Assembly (NCBI RefSeq): GCF_001618865.1
Contig: NZ_CP015136.1
Span: forward strand, 4,313,001 to 4,377,000
Direction: 5' to 3'
Source of the DNA: Luteitalea pratensis
GTDB lineage: Bacteria > Acidobacteriota > Vicinamibacteria > Vicinamibacterales > Vicinamibacteraceae
Length of the DNA stretch: 64,000 nt
The notes under the pieces were generated by a model. The model saw nothing but the letters and a program-made list of their open reading frames with translations. It was not told the origin of the DNA and ran no database searches. The translations under genes and the position numbers were made by a program. Numbering within the stretch: the first letter of the stretch is position 1; every line of letters starts with the position of its first letter. This document shows, in pieces, positions 48,167-60,291 of the stretch.

Positions 48167-48298
48167 ATCGGCCTTCGGCGGTCGGCCTTCGGCCTTCGTC
48201 AACCCTCGTGTGTGGTGCAAAAGACAAAGGGCCGGCCCAGGATTCCAGGCCGGCCCTTCAGCGTTCAGCGTTCAGCGTTCGACGTTCGTCGAAGGTCG
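48167..48298. repeat. Two heptad arrays around a terminator
   Basis: Units ATCGGCC, TTCGGCG, GTCGGCC, TTCGGCC, TTCGTCA fill 48167-48201, and TTCAGCG (three times), TTCGACG, TTCGTCG, AAGGTCG fill 48257-48298. The hairpin between them is listed separately. The right array ends two bases before the ahcY stop codon. Confidence 0.75.
48217..48258 (-). terminator. Terminator of ahcY
   Basis: AAGGGCCGGCC (48227-48237) pairs perfectly with GGCCGGCCCTT (48248-48258) over 11 bp around a 10-nt loop. On the minus strand the stem is followed by TTTGTCTTTTGC. It may also stop the convergent retropepsin transcript. Confidence 0.75.
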
Positions 48299-48299
48299 C

Positions 48300-49805
48300 T
48301 CAGTACCGGTAGTGGTCCGCCTTGTACGGCCCATCGACCGGCACGCCGATGTAGTCGGCCTGCTCCTTGGCGAGCACCGTCAGCTTGACCCCGAGCTTCT
48401 CGAGGTGCAGGCGCGCGACCTTCTCGTCGAGGCGCTTGGGGAGCACGTACACCTTCTTGGCGTACGCCGTGTTGTTGGTGTGCAGCTCGAGTTGCGCCAT
48501 CACCTGGTTGGTGAACGAGGCCGACATCACGAAGCTCGGGTGACCGGTCGCGCAGCCGAGGTTGAGCAGACGCCCCTCGGCGAGGATCATCACGCTGTGG
48601 CCGTCCGGGAAGCGCCACTCGTCGTACTGCGGCTTGATGTTGATCCGCTCGATGCCCGCGACCTTCTTCAGCCCGGCCATGTCGATCTCGTTGTCGAAGT
48701 GACCGATGTTACCGACGATGGCCTTGTCCTTCATCCTCGCCATGTGCTCGGCGGTGATGATGTTGCGGTTGCCCGTCGCGGTGATGAAGATGTCGGCGGT
48801 CGCGACCACGTCGCCGATCGTCGTCACCTGATAGCCTTCCATCGCGGCCTGCAGCGCGCAGATGGGGTCGATCTCGGTGATGATGACGCGCGCGCCCTGG
48901 CCACGCAGCGACTGCGCACAGCCCTTGCCGACGTCACCGTAGCCGAACACCACGGCGACCTTGCCCGAGAGCATCACGTCGCTGGCGCGCATGATGCCGT
49001 CGGTCAGCGAGTGGCGGCAGCCGTACAGGTTGTCGAACTTGCTCTTGGTGACCGCGTCGTTGACGTTGATCGCCGGGAACAGCAGCGTGCCGGCGGCCAT
49101 CATCTCGTACAGGCGGTGAACGCCCGTGGTCGTCTCCTCGCTGACGCCCTTGATGCCGCGCGCGATCGCCTGCCACTGGGCCGACGCCTTGCCGAGCTCG
49201 TCACGCAGCGTCTGGAGGATGATGCCCCACTCCTCCGGCTCCTTCTCGGCATCGAAGGCCGGGACCTTGTCGGCCGTGCCGTACTCGAGCGCCTTGTGCA
49301 CGAACAGCGTCGCATCGCCGCCGTCGTCGACGATCTGTTCGGGGCCGCTGCCGTCCGGCCACACGAGGGACTCCTTCGTGCACCACCAGTACTCGTCCAG
49401 CGTCTCGCCCTTCCACGCAAACACCGGGATGCCCTTCGGGTTCTGCACGGTGCCGCCCGTCTCCGGACGACCGACGACCACCGCGGCAGCCGCGTGATCC
49501 TGCGTCGAGAAGATGTTGCAGGACACCCAGCGCACGTCGGCGCCGAGGGCATCGAGCGTCTCGATGAGGACGGCGGTCTGCACGGTCATGTGCAGGCTGC
49601 CCATGATCTTCACACCGGCAAGCGGCTTCTTCGCGGCGAACTCCTCGCGAATCGCCATCAGGCCGGGCATCTCCTGCTCGGCGAGACGGATCTCCTTGCG
49701 GCCGAAGTCGGCCTGCGACAGATCCTTGACCTTGAAAGCCGGGCGCCCGGCCTTCTCGGCCTGGGCAAACGCATGCAACGACTCGGTTGCGACTGCAGGG
49801 GTCAT
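48300..49805 (-). CDS. ahcY: S-adenosyl-L-homocysteine hydrolase (adenosylhomocysteinase)
   Basis: This 501-residue NAD-dependent enzyme splits S-adenosylhomocysteine into adenosine and homocysteine, clearing the by-product of methylation. Start 49805 has AAGGAG 8 nt upstream. [92 protein letters not shown] (NAD fold) and the C-terminal KADHYRY are all standard. Homocysteine then goes to MetH, encoded 1.2 kb upstream on the same strand. The preceding gene is an ArsR-methyltransferase fusion, with a GTAG hairpin pair in the 148-bp gap. No riboswitch was recognised. Confidence 0.97.
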   Translation of the reverse strand: MTPAVATESLHAFAQAEKAGRPAFKVKDLSQADFGRKEIRLAEQEMPGLMAIREEFAAKKPLAGVKIMGSLHMTVQTAVLIETLDALGADVRWVSCNIFSTQDHAAAAVVVGRPETGGTVQNPKGIPVFAWKGETLDEYWWCTKESLVWPDGSGPEQIVDDGGDATLFVHKALEYGTADKVPAFDAEKEPEEWGIILQTLRDELGKASAQWQAIARGIKGVSEETTTGVHRLYEMMAAGTLLFPAINVNDAVTKSKFDNLYGCRHSLTDGIMRASDVMLSGKVAVVFGYGDVGKGCAQSLRGQGARVIITEIDPICALQAAMEGYQVTTIGDVVATADIFITATGNRNIITAEHMARMKDKAIVGNIGHFDNEIDMAGLKKVAGIERINIKPQYDEWRFPDGHSVMILAEGRLLNLGCATGHPSFVMSASFTNQVMAQLELHTNNTAYAKKVYVLPKRLDEKVARLHLEKLGVKLTVLAKEQADYIGVPVDGPYKADHYRY

Positions 49806-49883
49806 TCGTTGTGCTCCTTGTGCGCGGCGCACTCCGTGCCGCGTTGCTTTTGTCACCGTCCGGGCGACGTCGTTTACGAGAAG

Positions 49884-49950
49884 GTAGGGCGCGTTCCCTG
49901 AACGCGCCTGACGGCGTCAGGGCCGCTCGGGGAGCGGCCCCGACCTTCCA
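49884..49950. repeat. Inverted pair of GTAG-type hairpins upstream of ahcY
   Basis: GAAGGTAGG heads a perfect 9-bp stem GGCGCGTTC/GAACGCGCC (49888-49908, loop CCT). A 6-bp mini-stem CCTGAC/GTCAGG follows, then a perfect 9-bp stem GGGCCGCTC/GAGCGGCCC (49920-49940, loop GGG), with the inverted head CGACCTTC. It sits in the leader or spacer region of ahcY. Confidence 0.75.
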
Positions 49951-49953
49951 GAC

Positions 49954-50922
49954 TCAAGTTCTTTCCGACAATGAGGACTTGCCCGCGGTGGCCCGGGCGA
50001 CGAACAAGGCCGGGCCACGCACGCCCGGCGCCGGGGACAGCGGCACCACCCGCGTTCCGTCGAAACCGGCGCCTGCGAGGAGCCGGCCAATCTGCGGCTC
50101 GGAGAACCCGAGCCAGACATGGCCCATCTGGCCACGATACTCCTCGCGGTCGTGCGGCTGCATGTCGATCACAAGGACGCGTCCACCGGGTGCGAGCACG
50201 CGCCGCGCTTCCTTGAGGACCGCTGCCGGATCCGCGAGGTGATGCAGCACCAGCACGAGCAGCGCGAGGTCGACAGCGCCGTCGGCGACCGGCACCGCTT
50301 CCAGCGTGCCTTCGCGGACGTCGACGTTCCGCGTGCCGCGCAAGCGCTCGCGCGCCGCGCCGAGCATCTCGGGCGACGCGTCGACGGCCACCACTCGTTG
50401 CACGAACGGCGCCAGCGCCGCGGCAGTCCGTCCTGTGCCGCAGCCGAGATCGGCAACCGTCCATGACGGGTCGCAGGCGGCCAGTAGGCCGTCCAGGTGG
50501 AACGTACTGCCGTACAGGTCGTCGCGCACGTCGTCCCACTCGCCTGCCGTGCGTGAGAAGAACGCCGCTGACTCGGTCCGGCGTTGCGCCAGCACCCGCG
50601 TCAGTCGTACGCGGTCCTGCGCCACTGCCGCTGTCGTCACCAGTTGCGCCTTGACGACGCGCCAGAGGTCGTTGGACGCGGGGTCGAGGTCCTCGGTCAC
50701 CAACGAGTACAAACGGCTCGTGCCCTCGCGGCGAACCTGGGACCAGCCCCCGTCGGTGAGCGTCTTCAGGTGGCGGCTGATGGTGGATTGCGGGAGCTGC
50801 AGGATGTCGCACAACTCACCCACGGCCAGCGTCTGCCCCTCGAGGACCAGCAGCAAACGCGCCCGCAAGGGGTCGCCGAGAACGTTGAGGTGCGCCAGAA
50901 CCGGCGAGGTGAGTTGATTCAT
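49954..50922 (-). CDS. ArsR-family regulator fused to a class I methyltransferase domain (SahR-like)
   Basis: This 322-residue protein joins an ArsR winged helix (residues 1-100: LNVLGDPLRARLLLVLEG, LQLPQSTISRHLKTLTDGGW) to a SAM-binding Rossmann domain (VADLGCGTGRTAAAL, RVVAVDASPEMLGAARERL, LVLVLHHLADPAAVLKEA). In Proteobacteria, regulators of this build (SahR) sense S-adenosylhomocysteine and control the methionine cycle; the position between metH and ahcY suggests the same here. It has its own promoter with a 16-bp palindrome. ahcY follows after 148 bp and may be co-transcribed. It is a different protein from the paralogue at 54739. Confidence 0.8.
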   Translation of the reverse strand: MNQLTSPVLAHLNVLGDPLRARLLLVLEGQTLAVGELCDILQLPQSTISRHLKTLTDGGWSQVRREGTSRLYSLVTEDLDPASNDLWRVVKAQLVTTAAVAQDRVRLTRVLAQRRTESAAFFSRTAGEWDDVRDDLYGSTFHLDGLLAACDPSWTVADLGCGTGRTAAALAPFVQRVVAVDASPEMLGAARERLRGTRNVDVREGTLEAVPVADGAVDLALLVLVLHHLADPAAVLKEARRVLAPGGRVLVIDMQPHDREEYRGQMGHVWLGFSEPQIGRLLAGAGFDGTRVVPLSPAPGVRGPALFVARATAGKSSLSERT

Positions 50923-50924
50923 CC

Positions 50925-50968
50925 CTCTATCCGGATAGAGAGTACGACAGGCCGTCTGATGCTGTCAA
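50925..50968 (-). promoter_or_regulatory. Promoter and palindromic operator of the ArsR-methyltransferase/ahcY unit
   Basis: On the minus strand TTGACA (50963-50968) and TACTCT (50939-50944) are 18 bp apart. The 16-bp perfect palindrome CTCTATCCGGATAGAG (50925-50940) overlaps the end of the -10 box and covers the expected transcription start, ending just before the ATG at 50922. This placement fits a repressor site for the protein encoded directly downstream. Confidence 0.65.
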
Positions 50969-51055
50969 CAGGCATCTGACGAAAGAGGCCGGAGACATGG
51001 TCTCCGACCCCTGTGACGCCCTGCGAAATGGCCGGTTCCTGACGGGTGCCTCCGC

Positions 51056-54738
<3,683 letters not shown>

Positions 54739-54742
<4 letters not shown>

Positions 54743-55716
54743 CGCACACTCCCTCGCGCCGATGGTGCGGCGCCCGTCCGTCCACGTCGCGCGCCGCCGG
54801 CCTTGTGGCCGCTGGCGACGAGCACCGTGAATGGATCTCCCTTCAATCGTGCGCCCACTTCCACGCGCACGTCCTCGAGTCCGGCCCGGAACAGCCAGTC
54901 CTCGAGCGATTCGTCACGAAACCCCAGCCATCGATCGCCGAGCCGTTCGCGCACCCAGTCCTGCCCGTGCGCCCGCAGCTCCAGCACGAGGACCGTGCCA
55001 CCCGGCTTCAGCGCGCGTACCGCCTCGCAGAGGGCCAGGTCCGGCTTCGGCACGTGGTGCAGCGCCTGCGACAGCAACACCACGTCCACCGATGCGTCCT
55101 CGAGCGGCAGCTCCTCGATCCGCCCTTCCCGCCAGGTGATGTTGGTAACGCCCCGCTTGCGCGCCAACTGCCGCGCCCGCTTGAGGACGTCGCGCGAGCT
55201 GTCGATGGCAATCACCTGCTCGGCCCAGCGTGCGGCCTCGAGCGACAGGTACCCTTCACCGCAGCCGGCGTCGACGACGACGAGAGGCGGCAGCAGGTGC
55301 CCGAGGGCGCGGCTCCAGGCGGCCCAACTGCGACCCGGCACGAGCTGTCCAGCGCTGCTGCCATGCGCCTGGAAGTCCTCCTTACGCATGCGCAGGACCT
55401 CGAGGAGGCGCGCGTCGTCGGCCTTCAGCTCGGGGTCCTCGGCCATCGGCAGCGAGGCCTCGAGCGCTTCCCACATCGGGCGCGCGTGACCGGCGCCGTC
55501 CGGACGGAGGGAGTAATAGGCGAAGCCACCTTCCCGGCGTTCCTCGACCAACCCGCTCTTGCGCAGCAGCCCCAGGTGACGCGAGACGCCGGACTGGGCG
55601 ATCCCGAGGATGGCGGTGAGTTCCTTGACGTTCAGCTGCTCCTTGCCGAGCAGGCGAATGAGCCGCAGCCGAACATCGTCACCAAGGAGCCGACAGAAGG
55701 CGGACAGGTCCTTCAC
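54739..55716 (-). CDS. ArsR-family regulator fused to a class I methyltransferase domain (SahR-like, metH-linked)
   Basis: This 325-residue paralogue has the same layout as the gene at 49954: ArsR helix-turn-helix ([38 protein letters not shown]) then a methyltransferase fold ([50 protein letters not shown]). The start is moved to GTG 55716, since it gives a normal ArsR N-terminus ([12 protein letters not shown]) and lies 7 nt after a TAGATT box; the longer frame to 55791 reads through repeat DNA. A disordered basic tail of about 25 residues precedes the metH overlap. It probably controls its own operon with metH in response to SAH or SAM. Confidence 0.78.
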
Positions 55717-55723
55717 ATACGTA

Positions 55724-55743
55724 AATCTACATGCATTGATGTA
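55724..55743 (-). promoter_or_regulatory. -10 box with overlapping inverted repeat before the metH operon
   Basis: On the minus strand TACAT and ATGTA (55728-55743) flank a 6-bp spacer and the second arm runs into TAGATT (55724-55729), the putative -10 box. The start codon follows 7 nt later, so the transcript is likely leaderless. This repeat does not resemble the CTCTATCC half-site at the other regulator gene. Confidence 0.5.
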
Positions 55744-55764
55744 ACGATGCAACTCTCGGGTGAG

Positions 55765-55886
55765 GTAGGGACCGCTCTGCGAGCGGTCCATCCCCTCGGC
55801 CTTCCGAGCAGTTCCCGTTCTCCGCGCCGCCGCAATCGTGCATGCGACCGAGGAGATGGCCGGCTCGGAGAGCCGGCCCTACCTTC
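55765..55886. repeat. Inverted pair of GTAG-type hairpins
   Basis: GTAG (55765-55768) heads a 9-bp stem GGACCGCTC/GAGCGGTCC with loop TGC; the facing stem GGCCGGCTC/GAGCCGGCC (55858-55878, loop GGA on the plus strand) is followed by CTACCTTCC. The CTA at 55879-55881 is the stop codon of the LytTR gene. The 69 bp between the hairpins show no gene. Confidence 0.75.
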
Positions 55887-56625
55887 CGAGGGCGTCGGTC
55901 AACCGTTGGTGGCCCGACCGGCTGATGGGGAGCCGGCTGCCGTCTCGCAGGACGGCGACCCTTCGGTCCTTGGCTTCGAGTTCGACGCGCTCGAGTTGAG
56001 TCAGATTGATCAGCCACGACCGGTGGATGCGCACGAAGCGGGCCGGATCGAGCTGGGCTTCGAGACTGCTGATCGGCTGTTCCTTGAGCAACCGCCGGCC
56101 CTGCGAGTGCAGGAGTACGTAGTCGTCCTGCGCCTGCGCGTATTCGAGCGTCTCCACGGGGACGATGAAGACCTTGCCTCCATCACGAACGAGGATGCGC
56201 TCGACGCGCACCGATCGCAGGGCCACCCGCAACTCGTCGGCCGGAGAACCGGCTCTGACCGCCAGACGCTGACGGGCCCGCGTGACGGCGTCAGCGAGTC
56301 GCGCCTGGCTGAATGGCTTCAGCAGGTAGTCGACCGCGTGGACCTCGAATGCCTTCAGCGCGAATTCGTCGTGCGCCGTGGCGAAGATCACCGCCGGCCC
56401 AGCGCCGATGAGTTCCAGCACGTCGAAGCCGGAGAGCCTGGGCATCTGCACATCGAGCAGCAGCACATCGGGCATGGCGTCGCTCACCGCCTTGACGGCC
56501 TCGTAGCCGTTCGCGCACTGCCCTGCGACCTCGACGTCTTCGATCTGCGACAGGTACTCGACTGCCACCTCGCGCGCCAGGGCCTCGTCATCCACAACCA
56601 GCACCTGCAGCGGACGTGTCGTCAT
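55879..56625 (-). CDS. LytTR-family response regulator
   Basis: This 248-residue protein has a CheY-like receiver (VLVVDDEALAREVAVEYL, DVLLLDVQMPRLSGFDVLE with the phospho-accepting Asp, FATAHDEFALKAFEVHAVDYLLKPF) and a LytTR DNA-binding domain (RVERILVRDGGKVFIVP, YAQAQDDYVLLHSQG, FVRIHRSWLINL). The ATG at 56625 is chosen over GTG 56634 because AGGGGAG lies about 8 nt upstream. The kinase gene overlaps or adjoins it. LytTR regulators usually control envelope or secretion functions. The TAG stop is supplied by a GTAG hairpin. Confidence 0.92.
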   Translation of the reverse strand: MTTRPLQVLVVDDEALAREVAVEYLSQIEDVEVAGQCANGYEAVKAVSDAMPDVLLLDVQMPRLSGFDVLELIGAGPAVIFATAHDEFALKAFEVHAVDYLLKPFSQARLADAVTRARQRLAVRAGSPADELRVALRSVRVERILVRDGGKVFIVPVETLEYAQAQDDYVLLHSQGRRLLKEQPISSLEAQLDPARFVRIHRSWLINLTQLERVELEAKDRRVAVLRDGSRLPISRSGHQRLTDALGR

Positions 56626-56630
56626 GCGGT

Positions 56631-57695
56631 TCACTCCCCTGCCCGCCCTGCGATCTGCTCGCAGGGATACGTCAACGTGACGGTGAAGCGGTCGCCTTCG
56701 ACCCTCGCGTCGAACGACGCCGTCGCCCCGAAATGCATCGCGAGGCGATCACGGACGTTGCGCACCCCGGTGCCGGTGCCGGCGCGTGGCGTGCCTTCGG
56801 GATCGAAAAGGTTGGCCACCGTCACGACGCACCGGTCCGATTCGCGCCGCGCGGCAATCGAGACGAGACCGCCTTCGAGCAAGCCGGCGACTCCATGCTT
56901 GATGGCGTTCTCGACGAGTGGCTGCAGTAGCAACGGTGGCACCAGCGTGCTGCCGGCGCGGGGATCCACGTCGACCTGCACCTGCAGCCGCTCCCCGAAC
57001 CGCACCTGCTCGATGGCCAGGTACTGCGCCATCAGATCGACCTCCTGCTGCAGCGGCACCCCGGCCAATCCTCCCAGCCGAAGACTCTGCCGGAGAAACT
57101 CGCCCAGGGCAATGCACATGTCGCGCGCCGCTGCCGGCCGCGTGCCCGCGAGCGATCCGATCGAGTGCAGGCTGTTGAAGAGGAAATGCGGGTTGACCTG
57201 GGCACGCAACGCGCGCAGTTCCGCTTCGCGGGCGAGCACCGCCGACTCGAGCGCTTGCCGGCGTGCGGTCTCCCGGTCCTCCAGCGCGAGAAACACGTAG
57301 TGCACGGCCGCGGAGAAGAGGAACAGCAGCACACCCGCCACGAACAACAGCAGCGTCGCGTCACGCGACCAGAACGGCTGCGCCGGCAATTGTGCCCGCA
57401 GCCACCACTGCGCGAACCCCACCCAGGTGGCGCTCGTGATCGAGGCCGCCGCTCCTTGCGCGAGGAGCACGCGCCCGAGCGACCTGGCGCCCTGCAGCGG
57501 GAAGGCGCGGCACACATACCACGCCGCCAGGCACACCACGCCGTACGCCAGCGCAAGCGGCAGGACGCCCGTGAGCGCGGCCACCCACGGCCAGCCGGCG
57601 CGGACCGCCAGCGACAGCGCGGCGGCGAGGCCGAGCACGAGCCACAACCCCAGGTAGACGGTCAGGCCGACGATGCGCCCGAGGAGCGGATGCAC
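56631..57695 (-). CDS. LytS/AlgZ-family sensor histidine kinase
   Basis: This 354-residue membrane kinase has four or five N-terminal hydrophobic segments (residues 8-30, 38-60, 72-95, 112-135), a short coiled-coil linker (ALESAVLAREAELRALRAQ), the His_kinase motif QVNPHFLFNSLHSIGSL with the phospho-accepting His, and an ATPase domain with LQPLVENAIKHGV and GTGTGVRNVRDRL. It lacks a separate sensor domain, as is usual for this family, so the membrane part likely senses the signal. It lies between the LiaF-like gene (4 bp upstream) and the LytTR gene, its presumed partner. Confidence 0.92.
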   Translation of the reverse strand: MHPLLGRIVGLTVYLGLWLVLGLAAALSLAVRAGWPWVAALTGVLPLALAYGVVCLAAWYVCRAFPLQGARSLGRVLLAQGAAASITSATWVGFAQWWLRAQLPAQPFWSRDATLLLFVAGVLLFLFSAAVHYVFLALEDRETARRQALESAVLAREAELRALRAQVNPHFLFNSLHSIGSLAGTRPAAARDMCIALGEFLRQSLRLGGLAGVPLQQEVDLMAQYLAIEQVRFGERLQVQVDVDPRAGSTLVPPLLLQPLVENAIKHGVAGLLEGGLVSIAARRESDRCVVTVANLFDPEGTPRAGTGTGVRNVRDRLAMHFGATASFDARVEGDRFTVTLTYPCEQIAGRAGE

Positions 57696-57699
57696 GAGG

Positions 57700-58389
57700 T
57701 CAGTTCTTGATTTCCACGCCGCCCATGAGGGCCACGCCGCGAATGATCAATCGCTTCTCGGTCGCCAGCGCGGGGGGACGCGTCTTGTCGACGAACCCCG
57801 CCAGCAGCGGTGTGCCCTGGAGATCGACGGTCCAGTCGTCGGGCACGCGAATCTCCACGCCGCCCCACATGACGAAGATGTCGATGCTCGCCGGCGCACG
57901 CAGCGAGGCCTGGCGCAGGTCGATCTCGCATCCGCCCATCACCGCGGTCAGGTCACCGCCCCGGAAGTCCTGGGAGTTGTTGGAGCGCTCGAAGCCGGCC
58001 AGCATGGCAAACGCGGAAATCGAATCGCTCGAGTCCTTGCTGACGTCAGGTTCGGGACGGCCGAAGACACCGCGGCCGATCATGAAGGTACCGACGACGA
58101 TGAGCGTGACGGCAGCGATGTCGGCCGGACCAGGGGACCAGTATCCCAGCACCTTGGCCAGTTGTCCGGCGCCGAGGCAGGTCAGGAAGATGCCGAACGC
58201 CTGGTCGCCGCGTGACTGTGCCGTGAACAGCTTCAGCAGCCCGACGCCGAGTGGCAGCACTGCCCAGTAGCGCCAGTACTGGCGTACCTCGAACAGGTCG
58301 AGGTTCTGCGCGAACAACAGCGACCCGATCGTCAGGAGCACCAGCCCGGCCAGCGCCTGCCCGCCGGAGCGTCGCCGCTCGCGCCTCAT
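57700..58389 (-). CDS. LiaF-like membrane protein
   Basis: This 229-residue protein has about four hydrophobic segments in its first 100 residues (GLVLLTIGSLLFAQN, WAVLPLGVGLLKLF, AAVTLIVVGTFMIGRG) and a C-terminal LiaF/cell-wall-active-antibiotics-response domain: SAFAMLAGFERSNNSQDFRGG, GGCEIDLRQA, IDIFVMWGGVEIRVP, VALMGGVEIKN. In Firmicutes LiaF restrains a kinase that answers envelope damage. Here it sits directly before a LytS-type kinase with 4 bp between, so it may play that part in a different two-component family. The ATG at 58389 overlaps the upstream stop. Confidence 0.8.
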   Translation of the reverse strand: MRRERRRSGGQALAGLVLLTIGSLLFAQNLDLFEVRQYWRYWAVLPLGVGLLKLFTAQSRGDQAFGIFLTCLGAGQLAKVLGYWSPGPADIAAVTLIVVGTFMIGRGVFGRPEPDVSKDSSDSISAFAMLAGFERSNNSQDFRGGDLTAVMGGCEIDLRQASLRAPASIDIFVMWGGVEIRVPDDWTVDLQGTPLLAGFVDKTRPPALATEKRLIIRGVALMGGVEIKN

Positions 58390-58733
58390 CGCGTCCCTCC
58401 CAAGCGCGCCCGGGACCTGTACAAAAGGCGCGCGCCGAGGGCCACCAGCAACAGCGGTACGAGATCCCGCAGCCGCAATTGGACGTACCCGAGGTTGAGC
58501 GACACCAGGAGTGCGGCGACTCCAGCCCAGGCCAGCGCCGCCACCAGGCTTCGCTCGGGCCCCACCAGGCGACTGGTAGCGGGCAGCAGGAACACCAGGG
58601 GCCAGAAGGCCCTGTACCGCTCGATGTCCCACCAGCCGCGCAGGGCCCCCAGCAGCGCCACCCCACTCAGCACGAGCATGACGCCGGTCAGCACCGAATG
58701 CGTACGATTGGTCGCGCAGTGACGGACGCTCAT
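58386..58733 (-). CDS. Small membrane protein (115 aa) of the LiaF/DUF5668 type
   Basis: The protein has three or four hydrophobic segments (LTGVMLVLSGVALLGALRG, FWPLVFLLPATSRL, AALAWAGVAALLVSLNLG, DLVPLLLVALGARLLY). The W..E..R.FWPL pattern is like the membrane part of LiaF-like proteins, but the extracytoplasmic domain is missing. It probably works with the next gene, which has both parts. The start overlaps the stop of the small gene upstream and its own stop overlaps the LiaF-like start, so translation is coupled. Confidence 0.65.
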   Translation of the reverse strand: MSVRHCATNRTHSVLTGVMLVLSGVALLGALRGWWDIERYRAFWPLVFLLPATSRLVGPERSLVAALAWAGVAALLVSLNLGYVQLRLRDLVPLLLVALGARLLYRSRARLGGTR

Positions 58734-59011
58734 CGCGCCTTCCTTGTCTTGAGGCCGTCCCGCATGACGGTCACCACCGTCGCCGTTCCCTGCCGGACCA
58801 CCGCCGGCACGCCGCGCGCACCGTCACGTTCCAGCGTCGTCATCGTCGGGACGGGATGTGCCAGCAGCGCGACCACCAGCGCCAGCACGCTCCAGAAGGC
58901 CGCAATGACCGCGACGAGGGAAGCCAGGATGCCTCCGTGGGCCAGCGTCGCTCGCCATCGCCCCTGCGTCGTGAACCCGAACCCGTCGTTGCCCAGCACC
59001 ATCGTCGTCAC
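58730..59011 (-). CDS. Small single-span membrane protein (93 aa), first gene of the sensor operon
   Basis: I do not recognise this gene. GTG 59011 has GGGAG 8 nt upstream and gives a protein with one strong membrane helix (HGGILASLVAVIAAFWSVL...), an N-terminal part FGFTTQGRWRATLA and a basic C-terminus rich in Arg and Thr. Longer readings back to 59164 run into repeats. The 4-bp overlap with the next gene puts it in the operon with the LiaF-like protein, kinase and LytTR regulator, so a small sensing or accessory role is plausible. Confidence 0.55.
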   Translation of the reverse strand: MTTMVLGNDGFGFTTQGRWRATLAHGGILASLVAVIAAFWSVLALVVALLAHPVPTMTTLERDGARGVPAVVRQGTATVVTVMRDGLKTRKAR

Positions 59012-59153
59012 CGTTCTCACTCCCACGATGACGATACGGAGCCGTGGCGTCTGAGGCACCCACGTTCCGGCGAGTGCCGCTGCGCGTCGGTGAATGACGC
59101 CGGGGGGATCCAGACGGCCATCGGCATGCGGCCTTCGGCGTGGGGCACGGTGC

Positions 59154-59217
59154 CCGTCGACCAAGGTCGACGGCTACAACCAAACGGAAAGATGTAGGCG
59201 TCGAGCTTGCTCGACGC
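59154..59217. repeat. Pair of GTAG-type hairpins with heads facing inward
   Basis: Stem CCGTCGACC/GGTCGACGG (59154-59173, loop AA) is followed by CTAC (59174-59177); then, after 16 bp, GTAG (59194-59197) heads stem GCGTCGAGC/GCTCGACGC (59198-59217, loop TT). In the other pairs the GTAG heads are outermost; here they are innermost. The rest of 59012-59232 shows no gene. Confidence 0.75.
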
Positions 59218-59227
59218 TCGCCGCGAC

Positions 59228-59255
59228 GGCGTTCAGCGTTCGGCGATCGGCGTTC
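59228..59255. repeat. Heptad array overlapping the end of the dehydrogenase gene
   Basis: Four units GGCGTTC, AGCGTTC, GGCGATC, GGCGTTC fill 59228-59255. The stop codon of the minus-strand gene (59233-59235) and its last seven codons lie inside the array, so the repeat has determined the C-terminus. Confidence 0.7.
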
Positions 59256-60282
59256 CTGCCTCGTGCTCGTAGCGGGCCTTGATGGCCGGCAGCAGGTACT
59301 CGGTGAAGGCGCGGTCGAAGCCGTAGGCCGGCGAGAAGCCCCAGTCGGCACGCGCGGCGGAGTCGTCCACGTCGGCGGGCCAGCTGTCGACGATGCCCTG
59401 CCGCTTGGTGTCGATGTCGAAGCCGATTTCCGCCCCGGGAAACGCCTCCAGCACCTTGGTGCGAATCTCTTCGGCCGACGGGTTGAACGCACCGACGTTG
59501 TACGCCGTGCGGGTCAGTTGCCAGCGCGGTGCGGCGGCGACCTTGAGCAGGGCTTCGACGGCGTCGGGCATGGCCATGAACGGGATGCGCGTGTCGGGCC
59601 GCACGAAGCAGTCGTAGGCCTCGCCGCGCGCCGCGGCGTGCAGCATCTCTGGCGCATAGTCCGAGGTGCCGCCCGACGGCAGCGTCGCCGCCGAGATGAG
59701 GCCAGGAAAGCGCAGCGCGCGGAAGTCGACACGACTGGCCGCAGGCGACGCCGACAGCTGCTTGTAATGCCGCGCGTAGTAGGTCCCGAGCAGTTCGCAG
59801 TACAACTTGTTGCAGCCGTACATCGTCGTCGGGGATGTGTGCTGGTCCTCGTGGACACGCCCGGCCGTGGCCCGTGTTTCGGCGTCGGGCAGGCCGTAGG
59901 CGGCGATGCTCGACGGATAGACGAAGACGACCGGACGCCCGTGCGACTCGCCTTCCTTCTGGGCGAACTCCAGCAGCGTGAGCATGCCTTCGACGTTGAC
60001 CTGGTGCGCCATGATCGGCGTGAACTCGGAGCGTGTCGACAGCAGCGCCGCGAGGTGGAACACCAGGTCGATTTCGAACTCCGCGAGGATGCGCTCGAGC
60101 AGCGCCGTGTCGAGGATCGACCCCGTGAACTCGCGGGTGACCATCTTGCCGATCTCGGGATCGAGCCGCGTCAGGTCGAGGGTGACGATGCGTTGGCGGC
60201 CGGACGCGGCGAGCCGGGTGATCAGGCCGTGACCGATCTCCCCGCCCGCCCCCGTGATGAGGACGACAGGCTTGCGCAGCAT
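59233..60282 (-). CDS. NAD-dependent L-threonine 3-dehydrogenase (short-chain/epimerase type)
   Basis: This 349-residue protein belongs to the extended short-chain dehydrogenase family that resembles UDP-sugar epimerases and oxidises threonine to 2-amino-3-ketobutyrate. ITGAGGEIGHGLITRL binds NAD; YPSSIAAYG and MYGCNKLYCE give the Ser-Tyr-Lys triad; LRFPGLIS, GGTSDYAPEMLHAA, CFVRPDTRIPFMAMPDAVEAL and DSWPADVDDSAARADWG match the TDH subgroup closely, not sugar epimerases. It is cytoplasmic. pepF ends 9 bp upstream, so both are in one operon: an oligopeptidase and an amino-acid catabolic enzyme. Its end is formed by a heptad array. Confidence 0.85.
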   Translation of the reverse strand: MLRKPVVLITGAGGEIGHGLITRLAASGRQRIVTLDLTRLDPEIGKMVTREFTGSILDTALLERILAEFEIDLVFHLAALLSTRSEFTPIMAHQVNVEGMLTLLEFAQKEGESHGRPVVFVYPSSIAAYGLPDAETRATAGRVHEDQHTSPTTMYGCNKLYCELLGTYYARHYKQLSASPAASRVDFRALRFPGLISAATLPSGGTSDYAPEMLHAAARGEAYDCFVRPDTRIPFMAMPDAVEALLKVAAAPRWQLTRTAYNVGAFNPSAEEIRTKVLEAFPGAEIGFDIDTKRQGIVDSWPADVDDSAARADWGFSPAYGFDRAFTEYLLPAIKARYEHEAGTPIAER

Positions 60283-60291
60283 GGGTGGCTT

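Noticed and set aside
49806-49953. SAH riboswitch upstream of ahcY
   Set aside because: The structured region is fully explained by two GTAG-type hairpins with independent 9-bp stems; I could not recognise the conserved SAH aptamer core. A covariance-model search would settle it.
50923-51055. SAM riboswitch or metH terminator between metH and the ArsR-methyltransferase gene
   Set aside because: The stretch holds a sigma-70-like promoter and a palindrome but no multi-helix junction or T-run.
54743-55791. Longer start at 55791 for the metH-linked regulator
   Set aside because: The extra 25 residues come from a GTAG hairpin and the inverted repeat; GTG 55716 gives a normal ArsR start and lies 7 nt after a -10-like box.
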